Below are positions 29,901 to 40,423 of a stretch of DNA of 64,000 nt, one piece after another; within the stretch, counting starts at the first letter, position 1; the number at the start of each line of letters is the position of its first letter. The notes under the pieces were generated by a model, which worked only from the letters and a program-made list of their open reading frames with translations, searched no databases and was not told the origin of the DNA. Made by a program: the position numbers and the translations under genes. This stretch comes from Photorhabdus caribbeanensis (GTDB taxonomy: Bacteria > Pseudomonadota > Gammaproteobacteria > Enterobacterales > Enterobacteriaceae): the NCBI RefSeq assembly GCF_018448885.1, contig NZ_RCWB01000004.1:124001-188000 (forward strand), in the 5' to 3' direction.

Positions 29901-30565
29901 TGTCATTACAGTTAGCGTCATCGGGCCATCGTATTGTACTCGCTGAAAGCGGCGAACAGGCTATGAATCTGGTGGAAGAGGGCTATTTCGATATCGTGCT
30001 GACAGATTGCCAAATGCCGGTGATGAATGGTTACGAACTGGCTCAATTGCTGAGAAAACATGAACGATTACGGCAATTACCGCCATTTATTATTCTGGGA
30101 TGCACTGCAAACGCATTTTCTACCGAACAGGCCCGTTGTTTGGAGGCTGGAATGAATGGCGTATTAATTAAGCCGTTGGTGCAAAGCAAATTGCTGGCAG
30201 AAATTACCCGTTATTACCGGCAAGTCAATGATAAAGCAACGTTAAAATTCGATGAAATTCAAGCGTTGTCACAACAAGATGTAGCTGTAGAACGCCAATT
30301 ACTCAGTGCAATACAGCAAGGAATGTCGGAAGATATTGCAGAATTGCAGCAGCAGGAAAACCAACAATGCCATGAAAAAGTCATGCATCACGCCCACCGT
30401 ATGAAAGGCGCTTTTGCGCTGATGCAATATCAGCAGGGAATACGTGTCTGCTTGCGGATTGAAAAGAGTGAACAGTGTGATGTGAAAACAATAGCCGTTT
30501 TATTAACTCGTGCGGAATATTTTCAACAGCAGATTGCGCAGAAATTGGAAAAGGCACCATTTTGA
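26954..30565 (+). CDS. EvgS/BvgS-like hybrid sensor histidine kinase
   Basis: 1203 residues. Order: signal/anchor helix (about 8-25), two periplasmic type-3 solute-binding (Venus flytrap) domains (roughly 70-290 and 310-535), a membrane helix near 548-568, a PAS domain (about 585-705), HisKA with His728 in SHEIRTPLQ, HATPase (about 820-950, with DTGCGI and GGTGLGL), a receiver with Asp1018 in LTDCQMPVMNG, and an HPt domain with His1148 in HRMKGAFALM. All four phosphorelay residues are present, so the His-Asp-His-Asp chain to the neighbouring regulator looks functional. Ligand unknown. Confidence 0.93.
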   Translation: MKHRRKTWRWIAVLVLLLPLSGWSLNLFEYRNAQDLPANGLPVEFYSNITQESQEFLPFPVKEHGIFPPHFPTLKVGILCCIGAPLVIHRWDGKLEGIYADYLRLIETVLKRPVEVRLFGNWESAYKALQRGDIQLLSNSSSSQSGNEAHDTYPILVQPLALIMRKEQVNMPFAKMNIMAAPGSDPGVIKQLRKHYRRIVIAKNQQEGIQAVVDGEMDAYLDGQSQIAYLLAFRPFTGLTYRRDLSLGERYDFLGHNGDGMVEAVNLILTSIPHAIRNKVYERWISGLALGSNNDAAIFSAQEKAWIKKNPVVNVALTRTAPPYSFLDKNGQITGLDVDILRLLGEKSGITFNFIPTDGAIGIKKLLENGEAQMTSMINTPERRRWLSFSHPYGTVEWVMITRNERNAPYEFEQLKHHRVAIQRGHALSSLLKQYPEIFVVEVDSVTQGIDMVLAGAADATFDSLISADYLQASRYGANISIQSFKGSLQPEQYAIIPAYPQLVDILNKSIDALPPNELRVLRLKWLSMGNVASYDNKISPWVKLWGGALLVIALSSIFWGGYLAHQIRRRKTAESNLQDLLAYWETLFNNMPTPMFVCDPTMCITAANLYFRHEMGTIGSEVIGRSLFSLCFLKPTDEQEISLIFLRCLEGAPVHFSDRNIVIQGQDKDVYLWLESYSNTEGVVQGIIGGWFDVTERKLLAQELRQERDKAELASLEKSDFLAHMSHEIRTPLQAIIGILDLEVKKQTQPSTPLHIAWQAAISLQGIIGDVLDFSKIESGRMMLNLKPESLRAILESCVATFNHRAKEKELLFTYQFDLPSEYYYLLDATRVTQVINNLLGNAIKFTEQGGVQISASYQPIPESHQDEITLVVADTGCGIPETMYEAVLLPYVQVIQHNGGKTGGTGLGLPISVQLVELMGGNLKITGAPSGGAQVIVMLPLKRNVIEKEAISEKVENIGVELHESLNILVVDDLPANLQVLSLQLASSGHRIVLAESGEQAMNLVEEGYFDIVLTDCQMPVMNGYELAQLLRKHERLRQLPPFIILGCTANAFSTEQARCLEAGMNGVLIKPLVQSKLLAEITRYYRQVNDKATLKFDEIQALSQQDVAVERQLLSAIQQGMSEDIAELQQQENQQCHEKVMHHAHRMKGAFALMQYQQGIRVCLRIEKSEQCDVKTIAVLLTRAEYFQQQIAQKLEKAPF

Positions 30566-30611
30566 CGTACATTGCCCTCATGTTATTTACACCTAAGGAA
30601 GGTATTTATCC

Positions 30612-30800
30612 ATGAATACAATCATAGACAACAAACAGGACCGGATTAACCTCCGATTGAAAAACATCGTCTTGAATAACCGAGATTCCGAAGCCTTCTT
30701 TAATGCATTAGTTAAACCGGTTCGCTTCAACAAAAAATTAGCAGATGCTTTCGAAGAACATAATCAGCGCGTGATCAACAAACGACCAATGATTATTTAA
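30612..30800 (+). pseudogene. DUF1778 (TacA-like) antitoxin with internal deletion
   Basis: 62 residues. The start DNKQDRINLRLK matches the N-terminal end of DUF1778 antitoxins and the rest (LNNRDSEAFFNALVKPVRFN, ...FEEHNQRVINK) matches the C-terminal end; the roughly 40-residue middle with the second half of the ribbon-helix-helix is missing. No GNAT toxin follows, as it normally would. A good AAGGA ribosome site precedes it, so a short peptide could still be made. Probably a dead antitoxin. Confidence 0.65.
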
Positions 30801-30976
30801 ATCTACTCATAGAGCCTCTAGACAGCAGGCATAAGTCGCCGACTCCCATTAAACCCTATCTAGCATTAAAATCCATCTAGCATCTATTTGATATGAGGAC
30901 ATATTTCGGGTATGTTTTCTCGTTCAATGATGGGATATTCAACTGCTAATTAGAACAAAATTTCTGAGGATTTTGT
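30801..30976. other. Spacer before lipoprotein gene
   Basis: Short non-coding stretch; contains near-repeats CCCATTAAACCCTATCTAGC / ATTAAAATCCATCTAGC at about 30843-30880 of unknown meaning. No toxin for the preceding antitoxin remnant is present. Confidence 0.4.
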
Positions 30977-31390
30977 ATGCGCACTTTATATCTTTTACCT
31001 ATTTTCTTATTTTTAACCTCTTGTTCAACAAACCTCCCGCCCTATGAACGGGAAGCCAGACATTATGTTTATCGTTCTAACGATGATTTTGATCCCAATT
31101 TTGTAACACATGTAAATAACTCTATTAAGCTAATGACCCCATTCTTTGAACAATTTTATAGAGAGGGAATTAAAGATAAAATGAATAATATTAGTTCACA
31201 TGAAATTGAGCAAAAAATTAACTATTTTAAGAGTGATAATTTAATTCAAGAAATCAACATGTCAGAAATATTCATTTCACCAAAAATACATACAGAAAAA
31301 GTCAACAATAGTCAGATTTCAAATAAGAAGAAAAAAGCATTAATTGAGGGAATCATCAACTCTTACGAGGCCGGTTACTATGGAAAGTAA
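30977..31390 (+). CDS. Exc2-family lipoprotein
   Basis: 137 residues with a lipoprotein signal ending FLTSC (Cys16). The body RHYVYRSNDDFDPNF followed by NNSIKLMTPFFEQFYREGIK resembles the Exc2 family of small lipoproteins known from colicinogenic plasmids (entry exclusion/colicin-linked), also found on enterobacterial chromosomes. Function on the chromosome is unclear. Its last 47 bases overlap an upstream extension of the next reading frame, but the next true start is at 31446. Confidence 0.65.
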   Translation: MRTLYLLPIFLFLTSCSTNLPPYEREARHYVYRSNDDFDPNFVTHVNNSIKLMTPFFEQFYREGIKDKMNNISSHEIEQKINYFKSDNLIQEINMSEIFISPKIHTEKVNNSQISNKKKKALIEGIINSYEAGYYGK

Positions 31391-31445
31391 GAAAATTAAC
31401 TATGAACTTATAAGCATAATGGAAGCGGGGGAGAGGGAATTAACG

Positions 31446-31700
31446 ATGGACACAATAAACTATTCAGCATTTAGAACTCACTTCGCCAGCCCCTTAGATA
31501 AAGTGAACGACAATCACAAGCCAATTCTGATTACTCATCAGAATGGCAAGCCAGCGATCGCCCTACGTTTGGAAGATTTTCAAGCCTACGAAGAAACAGC
31601 CTATTTAATGGCTAGCCCGAAAAACGCGGCACATTTAAATCAGGCAATTGCTGAAGTGGAAGCAGGGAGAATGATTGAAAAAGGGCTATTGAAAGAATGA
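31446..31700 (+). CDS. YefM/Phd-family antitoxin
   Basis: 84 residues from ATG 31446, chosen for a GGGAGAGGG ribosome site and because MDTINYSAFRTHFASPLDKV with PILITHQNGKPAIALRLEDF is the normal YefM start. The following SPKNAAHLNQAIAE motif is also family-typical. It neutralises YoeB and represses its own promoter. Its stop overlaps the ATG of a broken yoeB copy by four bases, so this antitoxin is left without a working partner here. Confidence 0.85.
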   Translation: MDTINYSAFRTHFASPLDKVNDNHKPILITHQNGKPAIALRLEDFQAYEETAYLMASPKNAAHLNQAIAEVEAGRMIEKGLLKE

Positions 31701-31852
31701 TTTTATCTTGGACTGAAATGGTAAAGGCAACCCTTTGATGGAGAACCTTTAAAACATAATTGTCGGGTTATTGGTCTAGACGTATTAATCGAGAGCATCG
31801 TCTGGTTTACAAGGTAACAGATGATGCAATCATTATCGTGCAGCACTATTAA
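31697..31852 (+). pseudogene. YoeB toxin remnant with deletion and frameshifts
   Basis: Begins MILSWTEM, the YoeB start, and hits a stop after 13 codons. Later pieces in other frames give EPLKHN and [20 protein letters not shown], close to the C-terminal half of YoeB (EPLKHNLSGFWSRRI..EHRLVY). About 25 residues of the middle are lost and the frame is broken at least twice. Toxin activity is not expected. Confidence 0.8.
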
Positions 31853-31970
31853 GGACTACCTATCAGAGGACTTCATAAACGAAGTCCCCTAGTCGTTATT
31901 TTAAGAAATCGTGATGGCGACTATGCAACAAGCCAAATACCATCCATTGTTGCGTTACTTTTTCGACTAG

Positions 31971-32276
31971 TCAAAATCCATCAATGAGAAAATCCAAAGC
32001 ATCTTTAATTTGTTTCCGGTGGGATGTGACATCAATAACTTCATTACCGATCATAGATACTCTGATACTTGCCATTTCATGAGTCATGACGATGTAGTCA
32101 CTCTCCTCAATTGTCAATATTGGACATAATCTTATAGGAACTTTGCCTTTAAAATTTTCTTTCAGAAACAGGGGTATCATTAATCTTGTATTCAACATAT
32201 CAATAATGTCACTCTGTACGTCAAGAAGATATGGGTAAGCAGAATTGCCAATATTGCGATAAACAACATACTGCAT
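31971..32276 (-). CDS. ccdB: CcdB-family gyrase-poison toxin
   Basis: 101 residues from ATG at 32276 (MQYVVYRNIGNSAYPYLLDV), the typical CcdB start; the family end with the final ALDFLIDGF is present (FxxxGF-like). CcdB traps DNA gyrase on DNA; the C-terminal residues that contact gyrase are usually Trp99-Gly100-Ile101 in F-plasmid CcdB, while here they are Asp-Gly-Phe, as in chromosomal relatives. One base separates it from the upstream antitoxin stop. One of few intact TA pairs in the window. Confidence 0.88.
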   Translation of the reverse strand: MQYVVYRNIGNSAYPYLLDVQSDIIDMLNTRLMIPLFLKENFKGKVPIRLCPILTIEESDYIVMTHEMASIRVSMIGNEVIDVTSHRKQIKDALDFLIDGF

Positions 32277-32277
32277 C

Positions 32278-32517
32278 TCAGAACACCCTGTACTTGTCAG
32301 ACAGTAAACCGTGTTCGTTAGTGATACGATTAAGTTCTTCCATTCCTGCCTTATTCTCACGTTTCCAGCGTTCAGACTCAACGGCTTTCAGTTCCGAAAT
32401 TAATGCTTTAGTCAGCACTGCTGATAAGTTAAGCCCTACCTGTCTCGCTTGTTGATACAGTTCAGGTGCAACGGTCACGCTCACTGTTTTCTTTAATCTG
32501 ATTTGTGTTGCTGGCAT
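32278..32517 (-). CDS. ccdA: CcdA-family antitoxin
   Basis: 79 residues from ATG 32517 behind AGGGGTT (an earlier in-frame ATG at 32538 lacks such a site). N-terminal ribbon-helix-helix (KKTVSVTVAPELYQQARQ, GLNLSAVLTKAL) binds DNA; the C-terminal half (RWKRENKAGMEELNRITNEH, then GLLSDKYRVF) is the disordered CcdB-binding tail with the conserved GLxSD. Expressed just ahead of ccdB in one unit. Confidence 0.9.
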   Translation of the reverse strand: MPATQIRLKKTVSVTVAPELYQQARQVGLNLSAVLTKALISELKAVESERWKRENKAGMEELNRITNEHGLLSDKYRVF

Positions 32518-32604
32518 GTTAACCCCTGTATGAAACACGTTATTTTACACTTGTAATTATAGCAAGCTTTTTTATATAAGGACGGCAGAAAAGAGTCAAT
32601 ACAT

Positions 32605-32985
32605 CTAATCCAAAGGACATACCCGGATAATATGACCATCGGGATCTTCAACGAGGAAAGTACGACCAAAGATTTCGGTATGGGGTTCCTTCACAATCTT
32701 GATATCGGGCTTCTTTCGCCATTCCTCAAATAAGCGATCTACATCTTCGCCGGATGGCAACATAATACCGATCTCAGAGAACCGTGGAGTAGAGGCATCC
32801 GGCGTTGTTCCGCCTGACCAAATAGCAAATAGTGCTTCACCGCCAGCGGCAAATGCCACATAACGAGGGCTAGAAAACACCGGCTTAGCATTGAAAATCG
32901 TCTCGTAGAAAGCCGTCGAACGTTCAATATCAGATACATAGACAAGTTGAAGGTTGGGTTTAGGGGAAGGGGATATTGTCATCAT
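32605..32985 (-). CDS. VOC-family (glyoxalase/bleomycin-resistance-like) protein
   Basis: About 126 residues from the double ATG at 32985/32982; the longer frame has a poor start. The two beta-alpha-beta-beta-beta halves are seen as LQLVYVSDIERSTAFYETIF and then IMLPSGEDVDRLFEEW, ending FLVEDPDGHIIRVCP, which carries the usual metal-proximal ExxDPDGH pattern. VOC proteins are metal-dependent isomerases, dioxygenases or drug-binding proteins; the substrate cannot be told. It stands alone. Confidence 0.8.
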   Translation of the reverse strand: MMTISPSPKPNLQLVYVSDIERSTAFYETIFNAKPVFSSPRYVAFAAGGEALFAIWSGGTTPDASTPRFSEIGIMLPSGEDVDRLFEEWRKKPDIKIVKEPHTEIFGRTFLVEDPDGHIIRVCPLD

Positions 32986-33130
32986 GTCATTCTCATCTAA
33001 GTTAGATTCAATAAGAGAGTAAAAGCAAATCAATATGTAACATTTGTTACCGGATTGCGCTTGTATCATAGTAATATAATGTTAGCAGGCTGTATATACA
33101 TACATATGTAAATTGATGTGGGAATTCTGG

Positions 33131-33233
33131 GATATGGAGATGTCTAAGATCGAATCTTGTGGGGAAAACATGAGAGTTACCTCTTGCGCTTTGTATAAGG
33201 ATTCAACATCCATATCCAAACCGGTAACTCTCA
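33131..33233. repeat. Interleaved inverted repeats
   Basis: GGATATGGAGATGT (33131) pairs imperfectly with ACATCCATATCC further on, GAATC with GATTC, and GAGAGTTACC (about 33170) with GGTAACTCTC (about 33224). The pairs are interleaved, not nested. It could be a bidirectional terminator region between the unknown gene and the VOC gene or a small mobile repeat. Confidence 0.35.
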
Positions 33234-33276
33234 ACCTTCCAAAGTGCTTTGTCAGATCTGATAAGACTAGCGACAG

Positions 33277-33849
33277 TTAATCGTCAAGGGAATTTTTCAT
33301 CCTATTTTGAGTATATTCAATCAATTCTTCAATTTCTAAGTTAGGGGTTGTACCACAATGAATATCACAGAACAATATCGGGTTAGATCCTCTCGACGAA
33401 TAAAAACCTTGAATATCTTTTAAATTTGATTCCCTAGCTGCACATAAAGCTCGTAAGATTCTTTTTAACCTTTCTTTATCACTTTCGTTATTAATAAAGT
33501 TCTTAAGATTCGCTCTACCACCGTGGGAAATTTGAAAGAAATGATTACCACTATTATTACTGGTATCAATTCGTTTCATCTTAATAATAGTAGCGTCCTC
33601 ATTACGATCTATACCATTGCTACCTTGAAATGAAAATCTAGCATCAAAAACGTCTAAGTACACGCTTGGCAAGCCATAACTACGATCACAGTTTTTAAAA
33701 ACACCTTTAGTAGAATTATTTAGATTCATTGGCTTATACGCTATATTATCAAGCATATATACATATCCGCCTTTCGCTTCGCGAGAATCTTTTATTTCTG
33801 CTTCAGTAAGATTAATAATTTCACCATTTCTTAATTGTATGTGAGCCAT
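33277..33849 (-). CDS. Unknown protein
   Basis: 190 residues, not recognised. No signal peptide or membrane segment. The middle has a pattern of charged beta-strand-like segments (TIIKMKRIDTS, HFFQISHGGR) and a FCDIHCGTTPN motif near residues 160-170 with Cys and His that could be metal-binding or catalytic. It has poor ribosome-site context (AAAGGGG upstream at a good distance, though). Its setting among TA remnants and its low GC suggest horizontal origin; possibilities include an effector, an anti-phage protein or an orphan toxin. Confidence 0.5.
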   Translation of the reverse strand: MAHIQLRNGEIINLTEAEIKDSREAKGGYVYMLDNIAYKPMNLNNSTKGVFKNCDRSYGLPSVYLDVFDARFSFQGSNGIDRNEDATIIKMKRIDTSNNSGNHFFQISHGGRANLKNFINNESDKERLKRILRALCAARESNLKDIQGFYSSRGSNPILFCDIHCGTTPNLEIEELIEYTQNRMKNSLDD

Positions 33850-34091
33850 CTCATAATCCCCTTTTACTTGTCAAAAAAATGTGTATTTTCACATAAAAGA
33901 TAAGAAAAATTCGTATTCATATCACGATTAAATATTCATTTTATGACAAATCAGAAAATGTACTGGCTTACAGGATTTTATTTAGTGAATAACTGAAAAA
34001 TAGAAAGAAGAATTAGCAGCGCTAATAGGAGCGTCTCAGAAAACAGAAAAAATTCTTGCATCTAGACGCGAGCATAGCCAATTAACATAAT
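33850..34091. other. AT-rich spacer upstream of the unknown gene
   Basis: About 240 AT-rich bases. The promoter of the minus-strand gene at 33277-33849 should lie here. No ORF or clear repeat seen. Confidence 0.4.
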
Positions 34092-34372
34092 TCACTGACC
34101 TTTAACCACAGGAGTGAAATCAGACCATTGTTCAATTCTGAAAGCGCGAATGTCACGCACTGAGGGAGGAAACCACGATTGGGCCTTGAGAGATTGGATC
34201 GCTACAAAAAGCTGGGCCATGTTTTCGTCTTCGCTGACATACAGACTGCCCTGAACGCGTCTAAAACCTATTGAGCCAGCATTGCACCGATTTCAGCATA
34301 GGCTTGCGATACTCCTTTAGGGTGGTGTTGTTCGGTGTCAGCGACCACTAAATCAAAAGCAATAGCGTACAT
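34092..34372 (-). pseudogene. VapD-like ribonuclease with frameshift
   Basis: Starts MYAIAFDLVVADTEQHHPKG, the VapD start, reads AEIGAMLAQ and stops; in the next frame it continues GFRRVQGSLYVSEDENM and FPPSVRDIRAFRIEQWSDF, the rest of VapD. A single lost base at CAATAGGTTTT (probably CAATATGGTTTT originally) explains the break. VapD is a Cas2-like endoribonuclease toxin. It lies directly after its VapX-like antitoxin, TGA of one abutting ATG of the other. Confidence 0.82.
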
Positions 34373-34564
34373 TCAGGCGGCCTTGGGATCATTGTTAATG
34401 TGGGTCAGACGGTATTCGGTTTTTTCACCCGTTTCTACCAAGACGACTTCTATCATCCAGTCACCATCGTCTAGCGGACGGAGCAATTTCCCTACTTCAT
34501 ATTTTGGCCCAAACGCACCAAAGCTTTTTATCGTGCCAACAGGTACAGATAGTGTCGTTATCAT
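34373..34564 (-). CDS. VapX-like antitoxin
   Basis: 63 residues (MITTLSVPVGTIKSFGAFGP, then EKTEYRLTHINNDP). Size and place directly upstream of the VapD-like gene fit VapX of the VapXD system, where it neutralises VapD. It has a good ribosome context (AACGAGGAACGG) and looks intact, but its toxin is frameshifted. Confidence 0.7.
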   Translation of the reverse strand: MITTLSVPVGTIKSFGAFGPKYEVGKLLRPLDDGDWMIEVVLVETGEKTEYRLTHINNDPKAA

Positions 34565-34711
34565 GGCCGTTCCTCGTTATTTAAACTCACTGATAGTGTA
34601 GTATTTTGAGAATATTGTTTCAAGAACGACTTTCGAGAATACTAACCCCTTGATGTTGTGTTGTGCTAATTTAACTGTTCCCAATACTGAGCCTGTTAGC
34701 CAATAATTAAT

Positions 34712-36031
34712 TTAATCATAAATATAGCGATTAATAAGATTTTCGAGTAATTCCTGTTGTCCACTTCGATGCTTAGGTTCCTGAACCAATGTTTCTGCAT
34801 AGTAAGCCACTTCATCAAGTGTCATTTTTCCTTCAAGAATATTTCTACCTAGTTCACTATTCCAACCAGAATAACGTTGAGCGACATACTCATCTAATTT
34901 ACCGTCTACTAATATTTTCACCGCACTCTTTAATGATAAAGCCATAGTATCGATGGCGCCGATATGCCCATAAAACAGATCATCAATATCAATACTCTGA
35001 CGGCGAACTTTTGCATCGAAATTTAAACCCCCAGTTGTAAAACCCCCGGCTTTTAAGATTTCATACATTACAAGAGAATTCTCCTCGACACTATTTGGAA
35101 ATTGATCGGTATCCCAACCCAGTTGAGCATCCCCGCGATTCGCATCAATAGAACCAAATATTCCCAATGCAATCGCTGTGGCTACTTCATGCTGAAAGGA
35201 GTGTCCAGCTAATGTGGCATGATTAGCTTCAATATTCACCTTAATTTCATTTTCTAAACCAAACTGCTTTAGGAAACCATAAACAGTCGCCACATCATAA
35301 TCATATTGGTGCTTAGTCGGCTCCTGAGGTTTAGGTTCAACTAATAATGTCCCCTGAAAACCAATTTTGTATTTGTAATCCACAACCATTTGCATAAAAC
35401 GTCCGATTTGTTCTCTTTCTTGACGTAAATCTGTATTGAGCAAACTTTCATAGCCTTCACGTCCGCCCCACAGTACATAATTTTCACCACCCAGTTTTTT
35501 AGTTATTTGCATAACCTGACATACTTGTGCTGATGCATAAGCAAAAATATTGAGATCTGGATTAGTTGATGCACCGGCAGCATAACGGGGATGTGTAAAA
35601 CAATTTGCCGTTCCCCATAACAATTTAACGCCAGTTTCTGCTTGTTTATCGGCAAGAATATCGGACATAACCCCCAAATTATAAATATATTCTTTTAAGG
35701 AACAGCCTTCGGGAGCAACATCAATATCATGGAAACAATAAAAAGGAATATTTAATTTGTAGAAAAACTCAAAAGCAACATCAGCTTTAAGCTTCGCCAA
35801 TTCTAAGGCATCACCTCCTTGTTGCCAAAAACGCTCAAATGCCCCAGAACCAAACATATCAGTACCATTCCAACAAAAACTGTGCCAATAGCAGACGGCA
35901 AAACGCAGATGATCTTTCATCTTTTTGCCTAGAATAATCTCTTCGGGATTGTAGTGACGGAAAGCTAATGGATTATTACTTTGTCTACCTTCGTAACTAA
36001 TTCTATCCACTCCCTCAAAATATCGATGCAT
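34712..36031 (-). CDS. xylA: Xylose isomerase
   Basis: 439 residues, the normal length. Reads [19 protein letters not shown] near the start, then [12 protein letters not shown], the catalytic FHDIDVAP (His101-equivalent), [28 protein letters not shown] (metal glutamate), [18 protein letters not shown]-like [19 protein letters not shown], and ends RYIYD. It interconverts xylose and xylulose. Divergent from the XylR-like gene at 36228, with a CRP-like site between. No xylulokinase gene or xylose transporter is in the window, so the pathway is completed elsewhere or the enzyme serves another sugar. Confidence 0.96.
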   Translation of the reverse strand: MHRYFEGVDRISYEGRQSNNPLAFRHYNPEEIILGKKMKDHLRFAVCYWHSFCWNGTDMFGSGAFERFWQQGGDALELAKLKADVAFEFFYKLNIPFYCFHDIDVAPEGCSLKEYIYNLGVMSDILADKQAETGVKLLWGTANCFTHPRYAAGASTNPDLNIFAYASAQVCQVMQITKKLGGENYVLWGGREGYESLLNTDLRQEREQIGRFMQMVVDYKYKIGFQGTLLVEPKPQEPTKHQYDYDVATVYGFLKQFGLENEIKVNIEANHATLAGHSFQHEVATAIALGIFGSIDANRGDAQLGWDTDQFPNSVEENSLVMYEILKAGGFTTGGLNFDAKVRRQSIDIDDLFYGHIGAIDTMALSLKSAVKILVDGKLDEYVAQRYSGWNSELGRNILEGKMTLDEVAYYAETLVQEPKHRSGQQELLENLINRYIYD

Positions 36032-36138
36032 ATCAGCCTCTATCTAATAGACATACGTGTATATATGAAATTTTGTTCATCAATACAGCTATTTTCAATT
36101 GTGTTATTTTATTTCTTCATTAAGATTATTGTTAATTG

Positions 36139-36154
36139 TGTGATTTATCTCATA
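36139..36154. promoter_or_regulatory. CRP-like site between xylA and xylR
   Basis: TGTGA, six bases, TCATA matches the CRP consensus TGTGA-N6-TCACA at nine of ten core positions. It lies in the divergent xylA/xylR spacer (36032-36227), where catabolite control is expected in enterobacteria. Binding is inferred. Confidence 0.55.
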
Positions 36155-36227
36155 ATTTGGTATTAATTCAACCTTGAAAATAGAATCATACTTATGATTA
36201 ATATTGTATAAATCAATAAGGATATCA

Positions 36228-37412
36228 ATGATGAACAGACGATACCATATAACACTATTATTTAATGCCAATAAAGCTTATGATCGCCAAGTGATAGAAG
36301 GGATAGGTGAATATTTACAAACATGTCAATGTAATTGGGATATTTTCATTGAGGAAGATTTCACCACTAAATTAAATAGTTTGAAAACCTTGCAGAGTGA
36401 TGGAATTATTGCTGATTTTGATGATATAGAAATCCAACGTATTTTCAGTCAGGTAGACATTCCTGTTATTGGCGTCGGCGGCTCTTATCACCAAGAAAAT
36501 CACTATCCTGCGGCTCATTATATTGCGACGAATAACTTCGCTTTAATAGAAAGCGCATTTAATCATTTAAAAGATAAAGGTATTAAACGTTTTGCATTTT
36601 ATGGTTTACCTCAGACAAGTGGTAAACGATGGGCAATAGAGCGTGAATACGCTTTCCGACAATTAGTCGAAAAAGAACAATATCAAGGTGTGGTATATCA
36701 AGGGATGGAGATGACACCAGAAAACTGGTCTTACGCACAAAATAGAGTAAAAGATTGGGTCCAAACTTTACAGCCAAATACAGGCATTATCGCGGTAACG
36801 GATGCCAGAGCTCGACATATTTTAGCCGCATGTGAACATTTAAATATTCCTATTCCCGATAAAATCTGTGTTATAGGTATAGATAATGAAGAAATAGCCC
36901 GTTTTCTTTCGCGTACCGAGCTCTCTTCCGTGGTGCAAGGTACACAACAAATGGGCTACCAGGCAGCAAAATTACTTCATCAAATTCTTAAAGGTTATAC
37001 ACCTAAAAAATATCATCGCCAATTAATCCCACCTTTAAAAGTTATTGCAAGGCAATCAACAGATTTTCGGGCAGTAAACGACCCCGCGGTTATTCAAGCA
37101 ATGCATTATATTCGTCATAACGCCTGTAAAGGGATAAGAGTTGAACAAGTTATTGATGCTGTTGGTATGTCTCGTTCTAATCTTGAAAACCGTTTTAAAA
37201 ATGAATTTGGTCAAACAATTCATACCATTATTCATAATGAAAAGTTAGATAAAATAAAAAATCTTTTAATCCACACCTCTATTTCAATTAATGAAATTGT
37301 TACTGTTTGTGGCTATTCTTCTTTACATTATTTTTACTCTATGTTTAAACGGAACTATAATATGACACCTAAAGAGTATCGAGACAAATATCAAATCACT
37401 AAAAAGACTTAG
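36228..37412 (+). CDS. xylR: Xylose operon regulator XylR-type
   Basis: About 394 residues from ATG 36228 or 36231 (AAGGA at 36218-36222); a TTG start at 36204 is less likely. N-terminal type-1 periplasmic-binding-like sensor domain (RYHITLLFNANKAYDRQVIE), C-terminal AraC helix-turn-helix pair from about 285 (FLS..., SRSNLENRFKNEFGQTIHTI, YSSLHYFYSMFKRNYNMTPK). This is the XylR layout: sugar binding in the first part, DNA binding in the second. Divergent to xylA, likely its activator; it may also act on the GH1/GH30 genes downstream on the other strand. Confidence 0.92.
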   Translation: MMNRRYHITLLFNANKAYDRQVIEGIGEYLQTCQCNWDIFIEEDFTTKLNSLKTLQSDGIIADFDDIEIQRIFSQVDIPVIGVGGSYHQENHYPAAHYIATNNFALIESAFNHLKDKGIKRFAFYGLPQTSGKRWAIEREYAFRQLVEKEQYQGVVYQGMEMTPENWSYAQNRVKDWVQTLQPNTGIIAVTDARARHILAACEHLNIPIPDKICVIGIDNEEIARFLSRTELSSVVQGTQQMGYQAAKLLHQILKGYTPKKYHRQLIPPLKVIARQSTDFRAVNDPAVIQAMHYIRHNACKGIRVEQVIDAVGMSRSNLENRFKNEFGQTIHTIIHNEKLDKIKNLLIHTSISINEIVTVCGYSSLHYFYSMFKRNYNMTPKEYRDKYQITKKT

Positions 37413-37427
37413 CTATTTAAAATTAAT

Positions 37428-37460
37428 AAGCCATCCTCAAATCAAATAGGATAGCTTTTA
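37428..37460. terminator. Bidirectional terminator xylR / GH1
   Basis: AAGCCATCCT and AGGATAGCTT form an imperfect stem in the 54 bases between the two convergent stops, followed by TTTAATTTAAT on the plus strand and preceded by AATTAATA on the other, so it may serve both genes. Confidence 0.5.
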
Positions 37461-37466
37461 ATTTAA

Positions 37467-40249
<2,783 letters not shown>

Positions 40250-40356
40250 GATTTATTATTTCCAATAAAAGTATTAATTCATTGAAATCAATTAAACACA
40301 ATTATCTTAATATTAGTATTATGTTATTTCACAAAGGATTTAATTTAATTGTTTTA

Positions 40357-40372
40357 TTTGAGTTTCATCACA
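40357..40372. promoter_or_regulatory. CRP-like site upstream of the GH30-GH1 operon
   Basis: TTTGA, six bases, TCACA, nine of ten consensus positions, about 108 bases before the GH30 start. Suggests catabolite control of the glycosidase operon. Inference from sequence only. Confidence 0.55.
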
Positions 40373-40423
40373 TATATCTTATCGAAACTATTTTTTTATT
40401 CTTCCAAATGAAAGGTTAAAACC

